A stretch of 64,000 bases of DNA from Acidimicrobiaceae bacterium (GCA_003167415.1 PMTF01000026.1:1-64000), one strand, 5' to 3'; counted from the stretch's first letter, positions 8,334 through 17,680 are shown. Numbers and translations are program-made. Notes: generated by a model from the sequence alone, not told the origin.

Positions 8334-8552
8334 ATGAAGCGACGACGTGCGGCCAAACCGGTGACGAAACCGCTCGGGCGCGTCACTTCGCACTTCAACC
8401 GCGACGGAGTGCCGAAGAACTCGTACCGCACCCAGAGCGAGGCGCAAAGCGCGGCGCAGTTGGCGTGGACGCTGAGCCGAGTCGACCTCGACAGCTACCG
8501 CTGCGACTACTGCTTCCAGTGGCACATCGGCAAGCGGTTCCGAGACGATTAG
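8334..8552 (+). CDS. Small basic Cys-pair protein, unknown function
   Basis: A 72-residue, strongly basic protein (MKRRRAAKP start). It ends with YRCDYCFQWHIGKRF, a C-x2-C pair plus His that could bind zinc. Codon usage matches the neighbours. It is divergent from the DUF3039 gene and may share its promoter region. I do not recognise a named family. Confidence 0.7.
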   Translation: MKRRRAAKPVTKPLGRVTSHFNRDGVPKNSYRTQSEAQSAAQLAWTLSRVDLDSYRCDYCFQWHIGKRFRDD

Positions 8553-8606
8553 CGCCGATCAATCCCAATCGGGCAATATGGAGGGACTTGAAACGAAAGG
8601 TCCTCC

Positions 8607-8843
8607 ATGGGAGTTCAGGCGTACATCTTGATCCAATCCGAAATCGGCTCGAGCGAGGCGGTCGTGCTCGCGACTCGCGCCGTGCCCGGCGTGCTGGAAT
8701 CCTTTGAAGTGACCGGTCCCTACGACGTGATCGTGCGCTGCTCCGCGGAGAGTGTCGACGATCTCGGCAAGTTCATCGTCGGCGCCATCCAAAAGGTGCC
8801 CGGGATCACCCGCACCCTCACCTGCCCCGTCGTCAATATTTAG
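8607..8843 (+). CDS. Stand-alone Lrp/AsnC ligand-binding (RAM) domain protein
   Basis: A 78-residue protein consisting only of the RAM effector-binding domain: VQAYILIQSEIGSSEAV, VPGVLESFEVTGPYDVI and VPGITRTLTCPVV. The DNA-binding helix-turn-helix of Lrp is absent. Such proteins oligomerise and may modulate full-length Lrp regulators or bind amino acids. AAAGG lies upstream of the ATG. Its stop overlaps the stop of the convergent CoA-transferase-family gene by 4 bp. Confidence 0.88.
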   Translation: MGVQAYILIQSEIGSSEAVVLATRAVPGVLESFEVTGPYDVIVRCSAESVDDLGKFIVGAIQKVPGITRTLTCPVVNI

Positions 8844-9973
8844 CCGAAGGCTCCCTCGGCGCGCAGGGTCTCTTGGCGCTGGCGATCTATCCCCCAACTG
8901 AGTAGTCCTTCACGCGTGCCCGACCCGGCCTTGCCCGGGGATCGACCAATCGCGCCGGGCGTCTTGGAGAACCGTGGCGCCGGTTGGGGTTGGATGTCGC
9001 CGTCGAGCGAAAAGACCTCGCGCGCGGTGTTGTAAGGGTGACGGGCCGCCTCGCGCGGCGTTAAGACCGGCGTCACGCACGCGTCGACGCCTTCGAAGAT
9101 CTCCGTCCACTCGTCGCGGGTCTTCTCTCGAAACTTCGCCGCAAAGAGCTCCTTGGTTGCCGGCCACGAATCGCGTTCGAACTGCGCTGGTACATCTCTG
9201 GCGTCCAAGCCGAGGCCGCGGAGAAGCTCATCGTAGAACTTGGCTTCGATCGCACCCACCGCGACGAACTGCTGGTCCTTCGTCTCGTAGACCTCATAGA
9301 ACGGTGCGCCGGTGTCGAGGAGATTGGCGCCGCGCTCTTCGTGCCAGAATCCGGCGTTCATGAGCGAATGACTCAACGCCATCAAAGAGGCCGAGCCGTC
9401 CACCATGGCCGCGTCCACGACCTGGCCTTCACCGGTCGTGCGCGCCGAGAGCACCGCCGCCACGACCCCGAAGACCAAGAAGAGCGATCCGCCGCCGAAG
9501 TCACCGACCAGATTGAGCGGCGGCACCGGTGACTCGCCTTTTCGCCCTATCGGCCACAACGCGCCCGACACCGCGATGTAGTTGATGTCGTGACCGGCGC
9601 GCTGGGCGTTGGGACCGTCCTGCCCGTAACCGGTCATTCGCCCGTACACCAGGCGGGGATTACGCTTCGCGACGTCCTCGGGACCCAGTCCGAGGCGCTC
9701 GGTGACCCCCGGTCGGAAACCCTCTATGAGGACGTCCGCCTGTTCACACAGTTCGAGCACCAGGTCGCGGCCGGCGGGGTTCTTTAGATCCACCGCGACC
9801 GAAGGACGGGACCGATTGAGGATCTCCCAGGTGGATTCGTGGTCGGCGTCGACGTCGCCTCGTTCAATGCGCAGTACGTCGGCGCCAAGGTCGGCCAACA
9901 ACATGCAGGCGTAGGGACTCGGACCGATCCCCGCCAACTCGACAACCTTCACTCCGTCAAGGGGACCGCGCAC
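8840..9973 (-). CDS. CaiB/BaiF family III CoA protein, alpha-methylacyl-CoA racemase-like
   Basis: A 377-residue protein beginning PLDGVKVVELAGIGPSPY with the LLADLGADVLRIER motif of class III CoA-transferases. The probable racemase catalytic residues of the MCR/AMACR group are present: His in RAGHDINYIA, Asp in NLVGDFGGG and Glu in VGAIEAKFY. It would epimerise 2-methylacyl-CoA thioesters before beta-oxidation. An acyl-CoA dehydrogenase gene lies 35 bp upstream in the same direction, which supports a role in branched-chain or methyl-branched acyl-CoA breakdown. Confidence 0.88.
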   Translation of the reverse strand: MRGPLDGVKVVELAGIGPSPYACMLLADLGADVLRIERGDVDADHESTWEILNRSRPSVAVDLKNPAGRDLVLELCEQADVLIEGFRPGVTERLGLGPEDVAKRNPRLVYGRMTGYGQDGPNAQRAGHDINYIAVSGALWPIGRKGESPVPPLNLVGDFGGGSLFLVFGVVAAVLSARTTGEGQVVDAAMVDGSASLMALSHSLMNAGFWHEERGANLLDTGAPFYEVYETKDQQFVAVGAIEAKFYDELLRGLGLDARDVPAQFERDSWPATKELFAAKFREKTRDEWTEIFEGVDACVTPVLTPREAARHPYNTAREVFSLDGDIQPQPAPRFSKTPGAIGRSPGKAGSGTREGLLSWGIDRQRQETLRAEGAFG

Positions 9974-10008
9974 CTTGTCAGTGTAGGTTCGGTCGTTCTA
10001 CGACTTGG

Positions 10009-11169
10009 TTAGTCCCACCACAGATCGTGGCCGAGGACGCCCTTGGCGATGAGGCCCAACTGGATCTGGCTGGTGCCCTCGACAATGGTGAGTTGGCGCG
10101 CGTCGCGATAGAACATCTCGACCGGGTGCTCTTCCATGTACCCGGCCGCGCCGAGGAGTTGGACCGCGAGCCCGGAGGCCTTCACCGCCACTTCGGAGGC
10201 GTAGTACTTGCACATCGAGAGCATGGGAACGTACTCCTTGGTGAAGCAGCCCTGGTCGGCCAGCCACGCGCCGCGGTACGTGAGGAGTCGCGCCGCCTCG
10301 ATTTCGGTCGCGCACTTGGCGATCTCCCACTGAATTCCCTGGAACTCGGCGATCGTCTTGCCGAAGGCCGCGCGATTCTTCACGTACTCGGTGGCGTACA
10401 TGAGAGCTCCTTCAGCGAGGCCGAGTCCGCGCGCCGCGACGATTGGTCGCATGGCGTTCAGCGACTGCATGACCAGGGCGAAACCTCCCCCGATCACTTG
10501 CTCGGCCGGGACCTTCACGTCGTTGAAGACGATTTCGGTGGTGTCGATCCCCTTGACGCCCATCTTCTTGTCGACGCGTGGACGAGTCACGCCGGAGCTG
10601 TCGGACTCGACGATGAAGGCGCCAATGCTCGTGTGATCTCGCGACGCTGGATCACCGGTCTTGGCGAAGACGACGAACCAATCGGCTTGCATCCCGCCCG
10701 AGATCCAACACTTCGTGCCGTTCAGCACGTAGCCAGAACCATCGTCGCGGGCCACCGTCTGCATTCCCGCGACGTCCGAACCGGCGCCCGGTTCCGAAAG
10801 ACAGAACGCCGCGCGGTGGGTTCCCTTCGCGATGCCGGGGAGGTAGCGCTGTTTTTGTTCTTCGGTGCCCGCGATCATGATGGGACCCGTCGGCAGTCGG
10901 GTGAGGAGCAGCATCAAACCGAGCACGTTGGAGTACTTGGTGACCTCTTCAATGGTGATCGCCAGTCCCATGATGCCGGCCCCCGAACCGCCGTACTCCG
11001 GCGGAATGCACAGACCGAGCAGATCGGCCTTGCGGAACTCGTCGAAGATATCCTGGGGGTACTCGCCGGTCGTGTCGATCTCTCGAGCGCGGGGTTTGAT
11101 CTTGTCCTGAGCGAGCCGTCGCACACTTCGTTGCAACGCCAAGAGCTCATCCGAAAGTTGGAAGTCCAT
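10009..11169 (-). CDS. Acyl-CoA dehydrogenase
   Basis: A 386-residue FAD enzyme for the first beta-oxidation step. The N-terminal DFQLSDELLALQRSVRRLAQ helix, the FCLSEPGAGSDVAGM signature, the CWISGG loop and the C-terminal QLTIVEGTSQIQ signature are seen. The Glu of VEGTS is the expected catalytic base. The frame is open 16 codons further out, but ATG at 11169 matches family starts. It is the first gene of a pair with the racemase-like gene. The start is 40 bp from the divergent glpD start, so both promoters lie in a very short region. Confidence 0.92.
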   Translation of the reverse strand: MDFQLSDELLALQRSVRRLAQDKIKPRAREIDTTGEYPQDIFDEFRKADLLGLCIPPEYGGSGAGIMGLAITIEEVTKYSNVLGLMLLLTRLPTGPIMIAGTEEQKQRYLPGIAKGTHRAAFCLSEPGAGSDVAGMQTVARDDGSGYVLNGTKCWISGGMQADWFVVFAKTGDPASRDHTSIGAFIVESDSSGVTRPRVDKKMGVKGIDTTEIVFNDVKVPAEQVIGGGFALVMQSLNAMRPIVAARGLGLAEGALMYATEYVKNRAAFGKTIAEFQGIQWEIAKCATEIEAARLLTYRGAWLADQGCFTKEYVPMLSMCKYYASEVAVKASGLAVQLLGAAGYMEEHPVEMFYRDARQLTIVEGTSQIQLGLIAKGVLGHDLWWD

Positions 11170-11209
11170 GCCAATCAACGTACTCGCGCAGCTATGTAAG
11201 CATTGATCC

Positions 11210-12838
11210 GTGGCCACCTTCCGACGCGATCATTCGATCGAAGCGATGGCCCATACGACCTACGACCTCGTCGTGGTCGGCGCCGGGATGACCGGCGCGG
11301 GCGTGGCGCTCGACGCCGCGTCACGGGGACTGCGCGTCGCGCTGATCGACGGCGGGGACGTGGCGTCGGGAACGAGTTCGAAGTCGTCCAAAATGGTCCA
11401 CGGCGGACTTCGGTATTTGCAGCAACGAGAGTTCCGACTGGTCTATGAGAATCTTCGCGAGCGACGACGGCTTCTGGAGAACGCCCCATTTCTCGTACGT
11501 CCCCTCCCCTTCCTGGTTCCTCTCTTCGGTCGCAACGGCGTCGCATCCAAGGCGTTGGTGAAGGGCTACTCGACGGCGCTGCGAATCTATGACTTGAGCG
11601 GGGGCTGGCGGATCGGGCAACGCCATCGCAAGATCACTCGTGACGAGGCGCTCGCACACCTGCCCACGCTCAACACCGATCGGCTGATCGCGGGATTCCT
11701 CTACTACGACGCCCGAGGCGACGACGCGCGCGTGGCGCTGGCACTGGCGAAGACCGCCGCGCTCGACTTTGGCGCTGACGTCGCTACGTACGTGCGCTGC
11801 GTCGAGATTCTCCACGACCTAACGGGACGCGTGAACGCGGTGGTCGCTCACGATCTACTCGCGGACGCCACGTTCACTCTCACCACGAGGTCCGTCGTCA
11901 ACGCGACCGGGGTGTGGGCCGATGACGTGTTCACCATGGCCGAGCACACCCCGTCGCACCGCATTACGCCGGCCAAGGGTGTCCACCTGAGCGTCCCGCG
12001 CCATCGACTGCCGGCCGATGTGGCCGCGGTCCTCAACGTTCCCGGTGATCGGCGAAGCATCTTCGTCGTTCCCTTCGAAGGAGCGGCGTTCACGTTCGTC
12101 GGCACCACCGACACCGCCTACGACGGCGATCTCGACGAACCGCATTGCACGTCCGAGGACGTCGCGTATCTGTTGGCGGCCGTGAACGCGTCCACGTCGT
12201 CGAACCTCACGACCAGCGACGTCACCGGTCTGTGGGCCGGCCTGCGACCGTTGCTCGCGCCCGTCGACGGCAAGGAAGTGAAGGCGCGTACCGCCGACCT
12301 CTCGCGCCGACACCAGGTGACCGATTCGCACGACGGCGTCGTGCATATCACCGGTGGCAAGTGGACGACCTATCGTCTGATGGCCGAAGACACCGTCGAC
12401 GCCCTCGGTCCCTACGTGACTGATCTGAAGGGCGGGCGCACCAAGAGGCTCCGACTCCACGGCGTGGGATCGTGGCGCCCGACGTCCGAACGAGAGATTC
12501 ACCTCTACGAGCGATTCGGCGAGGACGCCAAGGTGATTCTCGACCTGATTGCGGCCAACGAGGAACTCGGTGAGTGTCCGATCGAGGGTCAACCCTATCT
12601 CGGAGCCGAATTCGTTTTTTCGGTCCGCTTCGAAATGGCCACGTCCTTGATCGACCTCTTGTCCCGACGCACCCGTGCCCACCTTCACGACGCACGCGCC
12701 ACTCTGAGGGGCGCGGCGCGCGTGGGCGCACTCGTCGCTCCGGTGTTGGGCTGGAGCGACGAGGAACTCCAGCGCCAGCTGAATGAATACGAATCGCTCG
12801 TGCGCCGCGAGTTCAGTGCCGCCGGATTGACTTTGTAG
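11210..12838 (+). CDS. glpD: Aerobic-type glycerol-3-phosphate dehydrogenase
   Basis: A 542-residue FAD enzyme oxidising glycerol-3-phosphate to DHAP at the membrane. It has the dinucleotide fold VVGAGMTGAGVALDAASRG, the GlpD hallmarks GTSSKSSKMVHGGLRYL and VTGLWAGLRPLL, and the C-terminal helical domain after ITGGKWTTYR. GTG at 11210 is chosen because residues before the internal Met13 (11246) resemble the usual GlpD N-terminal extension. It heads a three-gene operon with an alkyl-DHAP synthase and a glycerol-kinase-like gene; the next gene begins 9 bp after its stop. Confidence 0.92.
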   Translation: MATFRRDHSIEAMAHTTYDLVVVGAGMTGAGVALDAASRGLRVALIDGGDVASGTSSKSSKMVHGGLRYLQQREFRLVYENLRERRRLLENAPFLVRPLPFLVPLFGRNGVASKALVKGYSTALRIYDLSGGWRIGQRHRKITRDEALAHLPTLNTDRLIAGFLYYDARGDDARVALALAKTAALDFGADVATYVRCVEILHDLTGRVNAVVAHDLLADATFTLTTRSVVNATGVWADDVFTMAEHTPSHRITPAKGVHLSVPRHRLPADVAAVLNVPGDRRSIFVVPFEGAAFTFVGTTDTAYDGDLDEPHCTSEDVAYLLAAVNASTSSNLTTSDVTGLWAGLRPLLAPVDGKEVKARTADLSRRHQVTDSHDGVVHITGGKWTTYRLMAEDTVDALGPYVTDLKGGRTKRLRLHGVGSWRPTSEREIHLYERFGEDAKVILDLIAANEELGECPIEGQPYLGAEFVFSVRFEMATSLIDLLSRRTRAHLHDARATLRGAARVGALVAPVLGWSDEELQRQLNEYESLVRREFSAAGLTL

Positions 12839-12847
12839 AGTGCAACG

Positions 12848-14299
12848 GTGAGCCGACCGACGATGCCGAATGAGTATCCGGCGGGCTCGTTCGAAGGCGC
12901 TGCATCGTCCCTCGTCGCTAGCGCGCTGCTCAATGATCTGAGCGCCGCGGGCGTGGCCTTCGATACCAGCCCCGTCGTTCGCGCCGATCACGGTCGTGAC
13001 TGGTGGCCGCTGACGATTCCCGATGTCGCCCGGGGTCACGTTCCCCAATGGCCGGGCGTGGTCGTGTTGCCGACCTCGAGTGACGAAGTGAGCCGAGCGC
13101 TCGCCATTGCCTCGAAACATCGTGTCGCCGTCACGGCCCAGGGCGGCCGCTCCAGCGTCGTCGGTGGCGCGCTCGCGCCCGCCGGCGCCATCGCGCTCGA
13201 TTTGACTGGTCTGCGTCGAATCCTCGACATCGACACGGTCTCGGGCACCGTGAGCGCCGAGGCCGGCGTCTTCGGACCGGACTTGGAGCGGGCGGTCCGA
13301 GCCACGGGATGGACCGTGGGACACTTTCCCCAATCGTTCGAACTGGCGACCGTCGGCGGGTGGATCGCCTGTCGCGGCGCCGGCCAGTACTCCAATCGCT
13401 ACGGCAAGATCGAAGACATCGTGCGAGGACTGAGTGTCGTGCTCGCCAGCGGCGAGGTCATTGAGCTCGGGGGACGGGCTCCGCGCCAAGCGGTCGGACC
13501 GGACCTCGTGCAACTGTTCGTGGGATCCGAAGGCACGCTCGGCGTGATCACGCGGGCGACCCTCGTCATGCACCCCACGCCGACCAGTGAGGGGCGCGCG
13601 GCCTACGGCTTCGCGACCTTCGACGACGGACTGGACGCCTGTCGTCGCATAATGCAGCGCGACGCGCGGCCGGCCGTCCTGCGCCTCTATGACGAGATCG
13701 AGTCCAAGCGGTCGTTCGACGTTGAGACCTGCGCGTTGATTGTGCTCGACGAAGGTGACGCGCACCTGGTGGAGGCCACCATGCGGATTGTCGCCGACGA
13801 GTGCGCCTCGGCGACGGAGCTCGAGTCGACGCTGGTGGCGACGTGGCTCGAACATCGCAACGACGTCAGCGCCTTGGCCCCATTGTGGGAACGCGGCTAC
13901 GTCGTGGACACGATCGAGGTCGCGGGCTCGTGGGCGACGTTGTCGACGATGCGTCACGGGGTCCTCGACGCGCTCCACCAGCTGCCGGGCATCACCGTGG
14001 CGTCGGTGCACCAGTCGCACGCCTATCTCGATGGCGCGTGCCTCTACTTCACCTTCGCCGCGCGACCCGAGGACGACGTGATCGGCTTCTATCGTCGAGC
14101 GTGGGAGTGCGTGACCAACGAAGTGCTGCGTCACGGCGGTGCGCTCAGCCACCACCACGGCGTCGGTCGCAATCGAGCTCGATTCGTCCCCGACGCGCTC
14201 GGCAGTGCGTTCAACGTCCTCCAGGAATTGAAGCGCCAGCTCGACCCCGACAACATCATGAATCCCGGTGTTCTGGGAATCGGCGGGGAACCGTGGTGA
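12848..14299 (+). CDS. FAD-linked oxidase, alkyl-dihydroxyacetonephosphate synthase-like
   Basis: A 483-residue VAO/PCMH-type flavoprotein. The FAD domain shows VVLPTSSDEVSRAL, TAQGGRSSVVGG and FPQSFELATVGGWIACRGAGQ. The C-terminal part has SHHHGVGR, the triple-His active-site motif of alkyl-DHAP synthase (AGPS), and ends LDPDNIMNPGVLG. AGPS exchanges the acyl group of acyl-DHAP for a fatty alcohol in ether-lipid synthesis. Neighbours making DHAP and glycerol-3-phosphate are consistent with that. It could still act on another 2-hydroxy acid or lipid. No fatty acyl-CoA reductase gene was noticed in the window. Confidence 0.87.
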   Translation: MSRPTMPNEYPAGSFEGAASSLVASALLNDLSAAGVAFDTSPVVRADHGRDWWPLTIPDVARGHVPQWPGVVVLPTSSDEVSRALAIASKHRVAVTAQGGRSSVVGGALAPAGAIALDLTGLRRILDIDTVSGTVSAEAGVFGPDLERAVRATGWTVGHFPQSFELATVGGWIACRGAGQYSNRYGKIEDIVRGLSVVLASGEVIELGGRAPRQAVGPDLVQLFVGSEGTLGVITRATLVMHPTPTSEGRAAYGFATFDDGLDACRRIMQRDARPAVLRLYDEIESKRSFDVETCALIVLDEGDAHLVEATMRIVADECASATELESTLVATWLEHRNDVSALAPLWERGYVVDTIEVAGSWATLSTMRHGVLDALHQLPGITVASVHQSHAYLDGACLYFTFAARPEDDVIGFYRRAWECVTNEVLRHGGALSHHHGVGRNRARFVPDALGSAFNVLQELKRQLDPDNIMNPGVLGIGGEPW

Positions 14300-15744
14300 G
14301 AGCGCTCGCGATTGACGTCGGCACGACATCGATTCGCACGGCGATCGTCGACCCGCACGGGAACGTCACCCATACCCACCAGCAACGATTGAGCATCGCG
14401 ACACCGAATCCCGGCGAAGTCGAACTCGACGGAGACGAAATCGCTCGACTCGCCCTCGAATTGGGTTCGCGAACCTTGAACGACGCCGGTGGTGCCGACG
14501 TGATGGGCATCACGAATCAGCGCGCGACGACGATCGTCTTTGATCCGATCACCGGCGCGCCCGTCGGCCCGGCCCTCGGTTGGCAGGACCTGCGCACCGT
14601 CATCGACTGCCTGATCTTGCAAGGCGACGGTCTGCGACTGGCGCCCAATCAATCAGCGACCAAGGCCCGTTGGCTCGTGAATCAGTCCGGTCGAAGTTCG
14701 AGTGAACTTCGATTCGCCACTATCGAGACGTGGCTGGCCTGGAAATTGAGCGACGGTGCGCTGCACGTGACCGATCGTTCCAACGCCGGTGTCAACGGCC
14801 TCGTGGCACTCGGCGTCGAGGAGTGGGACCAAACGGCCCTCGCGCTGCTCGGAATCGATGAGGCGATGATGCCGACGATTGTCGACACGATGGGGGCCGT
14901 GGGTCGCGCCACGGCGTTACCCGGCGCACCTTTGATCACCGCGCTGGTCGGCGATCAATCGGCGTCACTCTTTGGCCAGTCGTGCGTCAATCGCGGTGCC
15001 AAGATCACCTTCGGGACCGGGGCGATGCTCGATATGGTGCGGGGCCCGCAGGGACCGGACCGGATGGCCCGCTTTCCCTCGGGCTGCTTTCCCGTGGTCA
15101 CTCGAAGCCGAGACCACGAGGTCGTCTGGGGCATCGAGGGCATCGTGCTCTCGGCCGGGGCGTGCATCGAATGGCTGCGCGACGACCTCGGTCTGATCAC
15201 CGAGCCGAGCGAAACCGAGTCCCTCGCCGAGTCGGTGGATTCGACCGACGGGGTGTCGTTCGTGCCGGCGCTGTCGGGGCTCGGCACGCCGCAGTGGGAC
15301 TTCGGCGCGCGCGGCGGTTTCTTCGGGATTACACGCGGATCGACGAGGGCCCACCTGGTACGCGCCGTGCTCGAAGGCATCGCCCAACGCGGCGCGGACC
15401 TCGTGGACGCCGCGCACCACGAGACCGGTGAGGCGCTCGAAGAGATTCGCGTCGACGGAGGCATGAGCGCCAACCGATTCCTTCTCCAGTGTCTCGCCGA
15501 CTTCACGGGCCTACGCGTCGCGGTGTCCTCAGAGCGTGAGGCCACGACTAGGGGCGCCGGACTGATGGCGCTGGTGGCGCACGGGGCGATCTCGCTCGAT
15601 GACGTGGAAGGGCTCTGGTCACCTTCGGAGATTCTCTCGCCATCGCTCACCAATGAGAGTCGCCAGCAATGTCGCGAAGTATGGGCGGCCGTGATCACCC
15701 GCGTCGAAAAGACCATCCCCGAACTGAGTGCGGTCGAGTTCTAG
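14296..15744 (+). CDS. glpK: FGGY-family kinase, glycerol kinase-like
   Basis: A 482-residue carbohydrate kinase phosphorylating glycerol (probable) with ATP. ALAIDVGTTSIRTAIVD is the first ATP-binding motif. GITNQRATT and LGWQDLRT mark the substrate region, and VGDQSASLFGQ plus ITFGTGAML match the second FGGY signature. A GTGA overlap with the AGPS-like gene fixes the start at 14296 (or 14293). GlpK usually reads NQRE and WQCRR at the substrate site; NQRA and WQDLR here are departures, so the substrate could be another polyol. The stop overlaps the convergent FAD oxidoreductase gene by 4 bp. Confidence 0.85.
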   Translation: MRALAIDVGTTSIRTAIVDPHGNVTHTHQQRLSIATPNPGEVELDGDEIARLALELGSRTLNDAGGADVMGITNQRATTIVFDPITGAPVGPALGWQDLRTVIDCLILQGDGLRLAPNQSATKARWLVNQSGRSSSELRFATIETWLAWKLSDGALHVTDRSNAGVNGLVALGVEEWDQTALALLGIDEAMMPTIVDTMGAVGRATALPGAPLITALVGDQSASLFGQSCVNRGAKITFGTGAMLDMVRGPQGPDRMARFPSGCFPVVTRSRDHEVVWGIEGIVLSAGACIEWLRDDLGLITEPSETESLAESVDSTDGVSFVPALSGLGTPQWDFGARGGFFGITRGSTRAHLVRAVLEGIAQRGADLVDAAHHETGEALEEIRVDGGMSANRFLLQCLADFTGLRVAVSSEREATTRGAGLMALVAHGAISLDDVEGLWSPSEILSPSLTNESRQQCREVWAAVITRVEKTIPELSAVEF

Positions 15745-16961
15745 CGCGTCCACGGCGCGTCGCTCAGGGCTCCTTCCAACGTCGAAGGCGACTCCAACAG
15801 GTGCTTGGACAACATGAGCGCGCGGGGCTGGGAGAGGGTGACGATGCCGGTCACCACGCCGCCGCGCGAATAGAGCGCTAGCCACTTGCCCTCCTCCGGG
15901 CTGCCGCTCACGCGAACGACGTCGTCGTCGGGTCGAGCGTGACCCAACATCTGGATCTTCTTGCCGTACTGATCGGACCAGAAGTAGGGCACCATCAAGG
16001 CCGCCGCTCCTTCGCCGGTCATCCAGTAATGGGCCAGGGCGTTGGCGTGGACGTTGGCCACCTCCCAGTGCTCGATGCGCACCAGTTCCTCGCCCATGAC
16101 GTTGGGCCAACTGAATCTCGCGACGTCGCCAATCGCGGCGATGTGCTCGCGCGCCAAGAGGTTCTCGTCGACGACCACACCGTTGTCCAGCGTGAGTCCC
16201 GATCCCTCGAGCCATTCGAAATTCGGTAACGCCCCGGCGCCCACCACGACCAGCGCAGCGCGAAGGTCATCGGCGTCGTCGAAGCGGATGACGAACTCAT
16301 CGGCGTCGCGCTCGACGTCGCGAATGCGTTGGTCGTTTCGAAGTTCTATCTGCGCGTCGGCGGCGAGATGCTCAAGCCACGACGAGACGTCCGGTCCGAG
16401 TACGCCGATAAGCGGCCGGAGCGCGGCTTCGAGGACGATCGGAACGAATCCCCGACTCTTCAACTGGGTCGCGACTTCAGCGCCGATGAATCCGCCACCG
16501 ATCACCGCGACCACGCCGCCTTCGTCGAGGCGTTTCAGCTCGTGTCGCATGCGCAGTTCGTCGTCGCGATTGCGCAGCGTGAGAATTTCGTCGTCGGCGC
16601 TGAACGGGAGTCGGCGAGCCCGAGCGCCGGTGGCGATCACGATGTGCGTGCCGTCGATCCGCGAGCCGTCCTCCAGTTCCACCGAGTTGGCTTCGATGTC
16701 GAGACCAATCGCGCGCACGCCGAGACGAAGCGTGACGTTGCTCGCGGCGAGGCGTTCGGGCGTGGCGAGTGTCGCTCGCTCGACGTCCCACTTGCCGGCC
16801 AGGACGTGTTTCGAAAGCGGCGGCCGATCGTAAGGCGCGTAGGTTTCCTCGCCGAGAAGTGTGATCGCGCCGTCGTACCCGTCTCGTCGCAGCGCCTCCA
16901 CCAGTCGCCACCCTCCGAAACCGGCACCGACGATGACGACGTGGTCCGAGGGTTGGAGCAT
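15741..16961 (-). CDS. FAD/NAD(P)-dependent ferredoxin-reductase-like oxidoreductase
   Basis: A 406-residue pyridine nucleotide-disulfide reductase-type flavoprotein. The FAD motif is HVVIVGAGFGGWRLVEALR, the YDRPPLSK motif is typical of ferredoxin and rubredoxin reductases, ATGAR follows, the NAD(P) motif is VVAVIGGGFIGAEVA, and the closing FAD motif is IAAIGDVARF. A C-terminal reductase domain begins near the WEVANVHANALAHY helix. Electron partner unknown. ATG at 16961 lies 2 bases after the stop of the metallo-beta-lactamase gene, making a tight operon and settling the start. Confidence 0.9.
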   Translation of the reverse strand: MLQPSDHVVIVGAGFGGWRLVEALRRDGYDGAITLLGEETYAPYDRPPLSKHVLAGKWDVERATLATPERLAASNVTLRLGVRAIGLDIEANSVELEDGSRIDGTHIVIATGARARRLPFSADDEILTLRNRDDELRMRHELKRLDEGGVVAVIGGGFIGAEVATQLKSRGFVPIVLEAALRPLIGVLGPDVSSWLEHLAADAQIELRNDQRIRDVERDADEFVIRFDDADDLRAALVVVGAGALPNFEWLEGSGLTLDNGVVVDENLLAREHIAAIGDVARFSWPNVMGEELVRIEHWEVANVHANALAHYWMTGEGAAALMVPYFWSDQYGKKIQMLGHARPDDDVVRVSGSPEEGKWLALYSRGGVVTGIVTLSQPRALMLSKHLLESPSTLEGALSDAPWTR

Positions 16962-16963
16962 GT

Positions 16964-17680
16964 TCAGTGCGCGAACATCGCGAGCCACTGTTCGGCGCTC
17001 GCCGGCACCAGCGCCCGGTTGTGCTGGCGCACGTCGCGCATCGGCGCGCTCGGATCGGCCGAGTAGAGGTGTCCCGGAAAGAGCACGGTGTCGTCCGAGA
17101 CGTCCGCGAGTCGCTGGGTCAGCGTGCGGTACATCTCTTGGGGGTCCGATCCGGGAAGGTCGGTACGGCCACAGCCGTCGAGGAACAACGTGTCACCGCT
17201 AATCAGGCGGCCGTTCACCAACAGACACTGACTGCCCGGTGTGTGCCCCGGCGTATGGATCAACGAGACCGCAAAGTCGCCGACCGTGACGACGTCGCCG
17301 GCGTCGTGGGCGACGAGGGAGTCCTGGCCGACTCCCGTGCGCTTGGTGACCCACTCCACCTCATCGGCTTGCACGTGGATCGGGACGTCGACTCTCTCGA
17401 GCAACTCGACGATGCCGGCGATCTCCGTGCGGCCGCCAAGGTTCCCGCCCACGTGGTCGGCGTGATAGTGCGTCGCGAAGACCGCGCTCACGTGCATTCC
17501 GTCCGCCTCAACCAGGTCGATCAGTTCGGCCGGTCGATAGGCCGGGTCGACCAGCACGGCGTCGCCGGTTTCGCGGTCGCCGAAGGCGTAGACGAAGTTG
17601 ACCATCTGCTCGGCGACGGGATCGTCGAGCGCGAAGTCCAACCCGCTGAGCAGTTGGCGAAAGTAGAATCGTTCCGTCAT
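16964..17680 (-). CDS. Metallo-beta-lactamase-fold hydrolase (glyoxalase II / persulfide dioxygenase-like)
   Basis: A 238-residue MBL-fold protein with the metal motif THYHADHVGG, the HTPGHTPGSQ strand, SGDTLFLDGCGRTDLPG and the final PGHLYSADP. GCGRTDLPG with QEMYRTL is shared by the YcbL/ETHE1-like branch, so it may hydrolyse S-acyl thiols or oxidise persulfides; no rhodanese domain is attached. It lies between xseB (ATGA overlap) and the FAD oxidoreductase gene (2-bp gap), so a thiol or sulfur redox role with that reductase is possible but unproven. Confidence 0.88.
   Translation of the reverse strand: MTERFYFRQLLSGLDFALDDPVAEQMVNFVYAFGDRETGDAVLVDPAYRPAELIDLVEADGMHVSAVFATHYHADHVGGNLGGRTEIAGIVELLERVDVPIHVQADEVEWVTKRTGVGQDSLVAHDAGDVVTVGDFAVSLIHTPGHTPGSQCLLVNGRLISGDTLFLDGCGRTDLPGSDPQEMYRTLTQRLADVSDDTVLFPGHLYSADPSAPMRDVRQHNRALVPASAEQWLAMFAH

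Noticed and set aside
11855-14329. Long minus-strand open frame of 824 codons
   Set aside because: It is antisense to glpD and the AGPS-like gene, which have clear motifs; the frame stays open because of GC-biased third positions, and its product is Arg/His-rich without domains.
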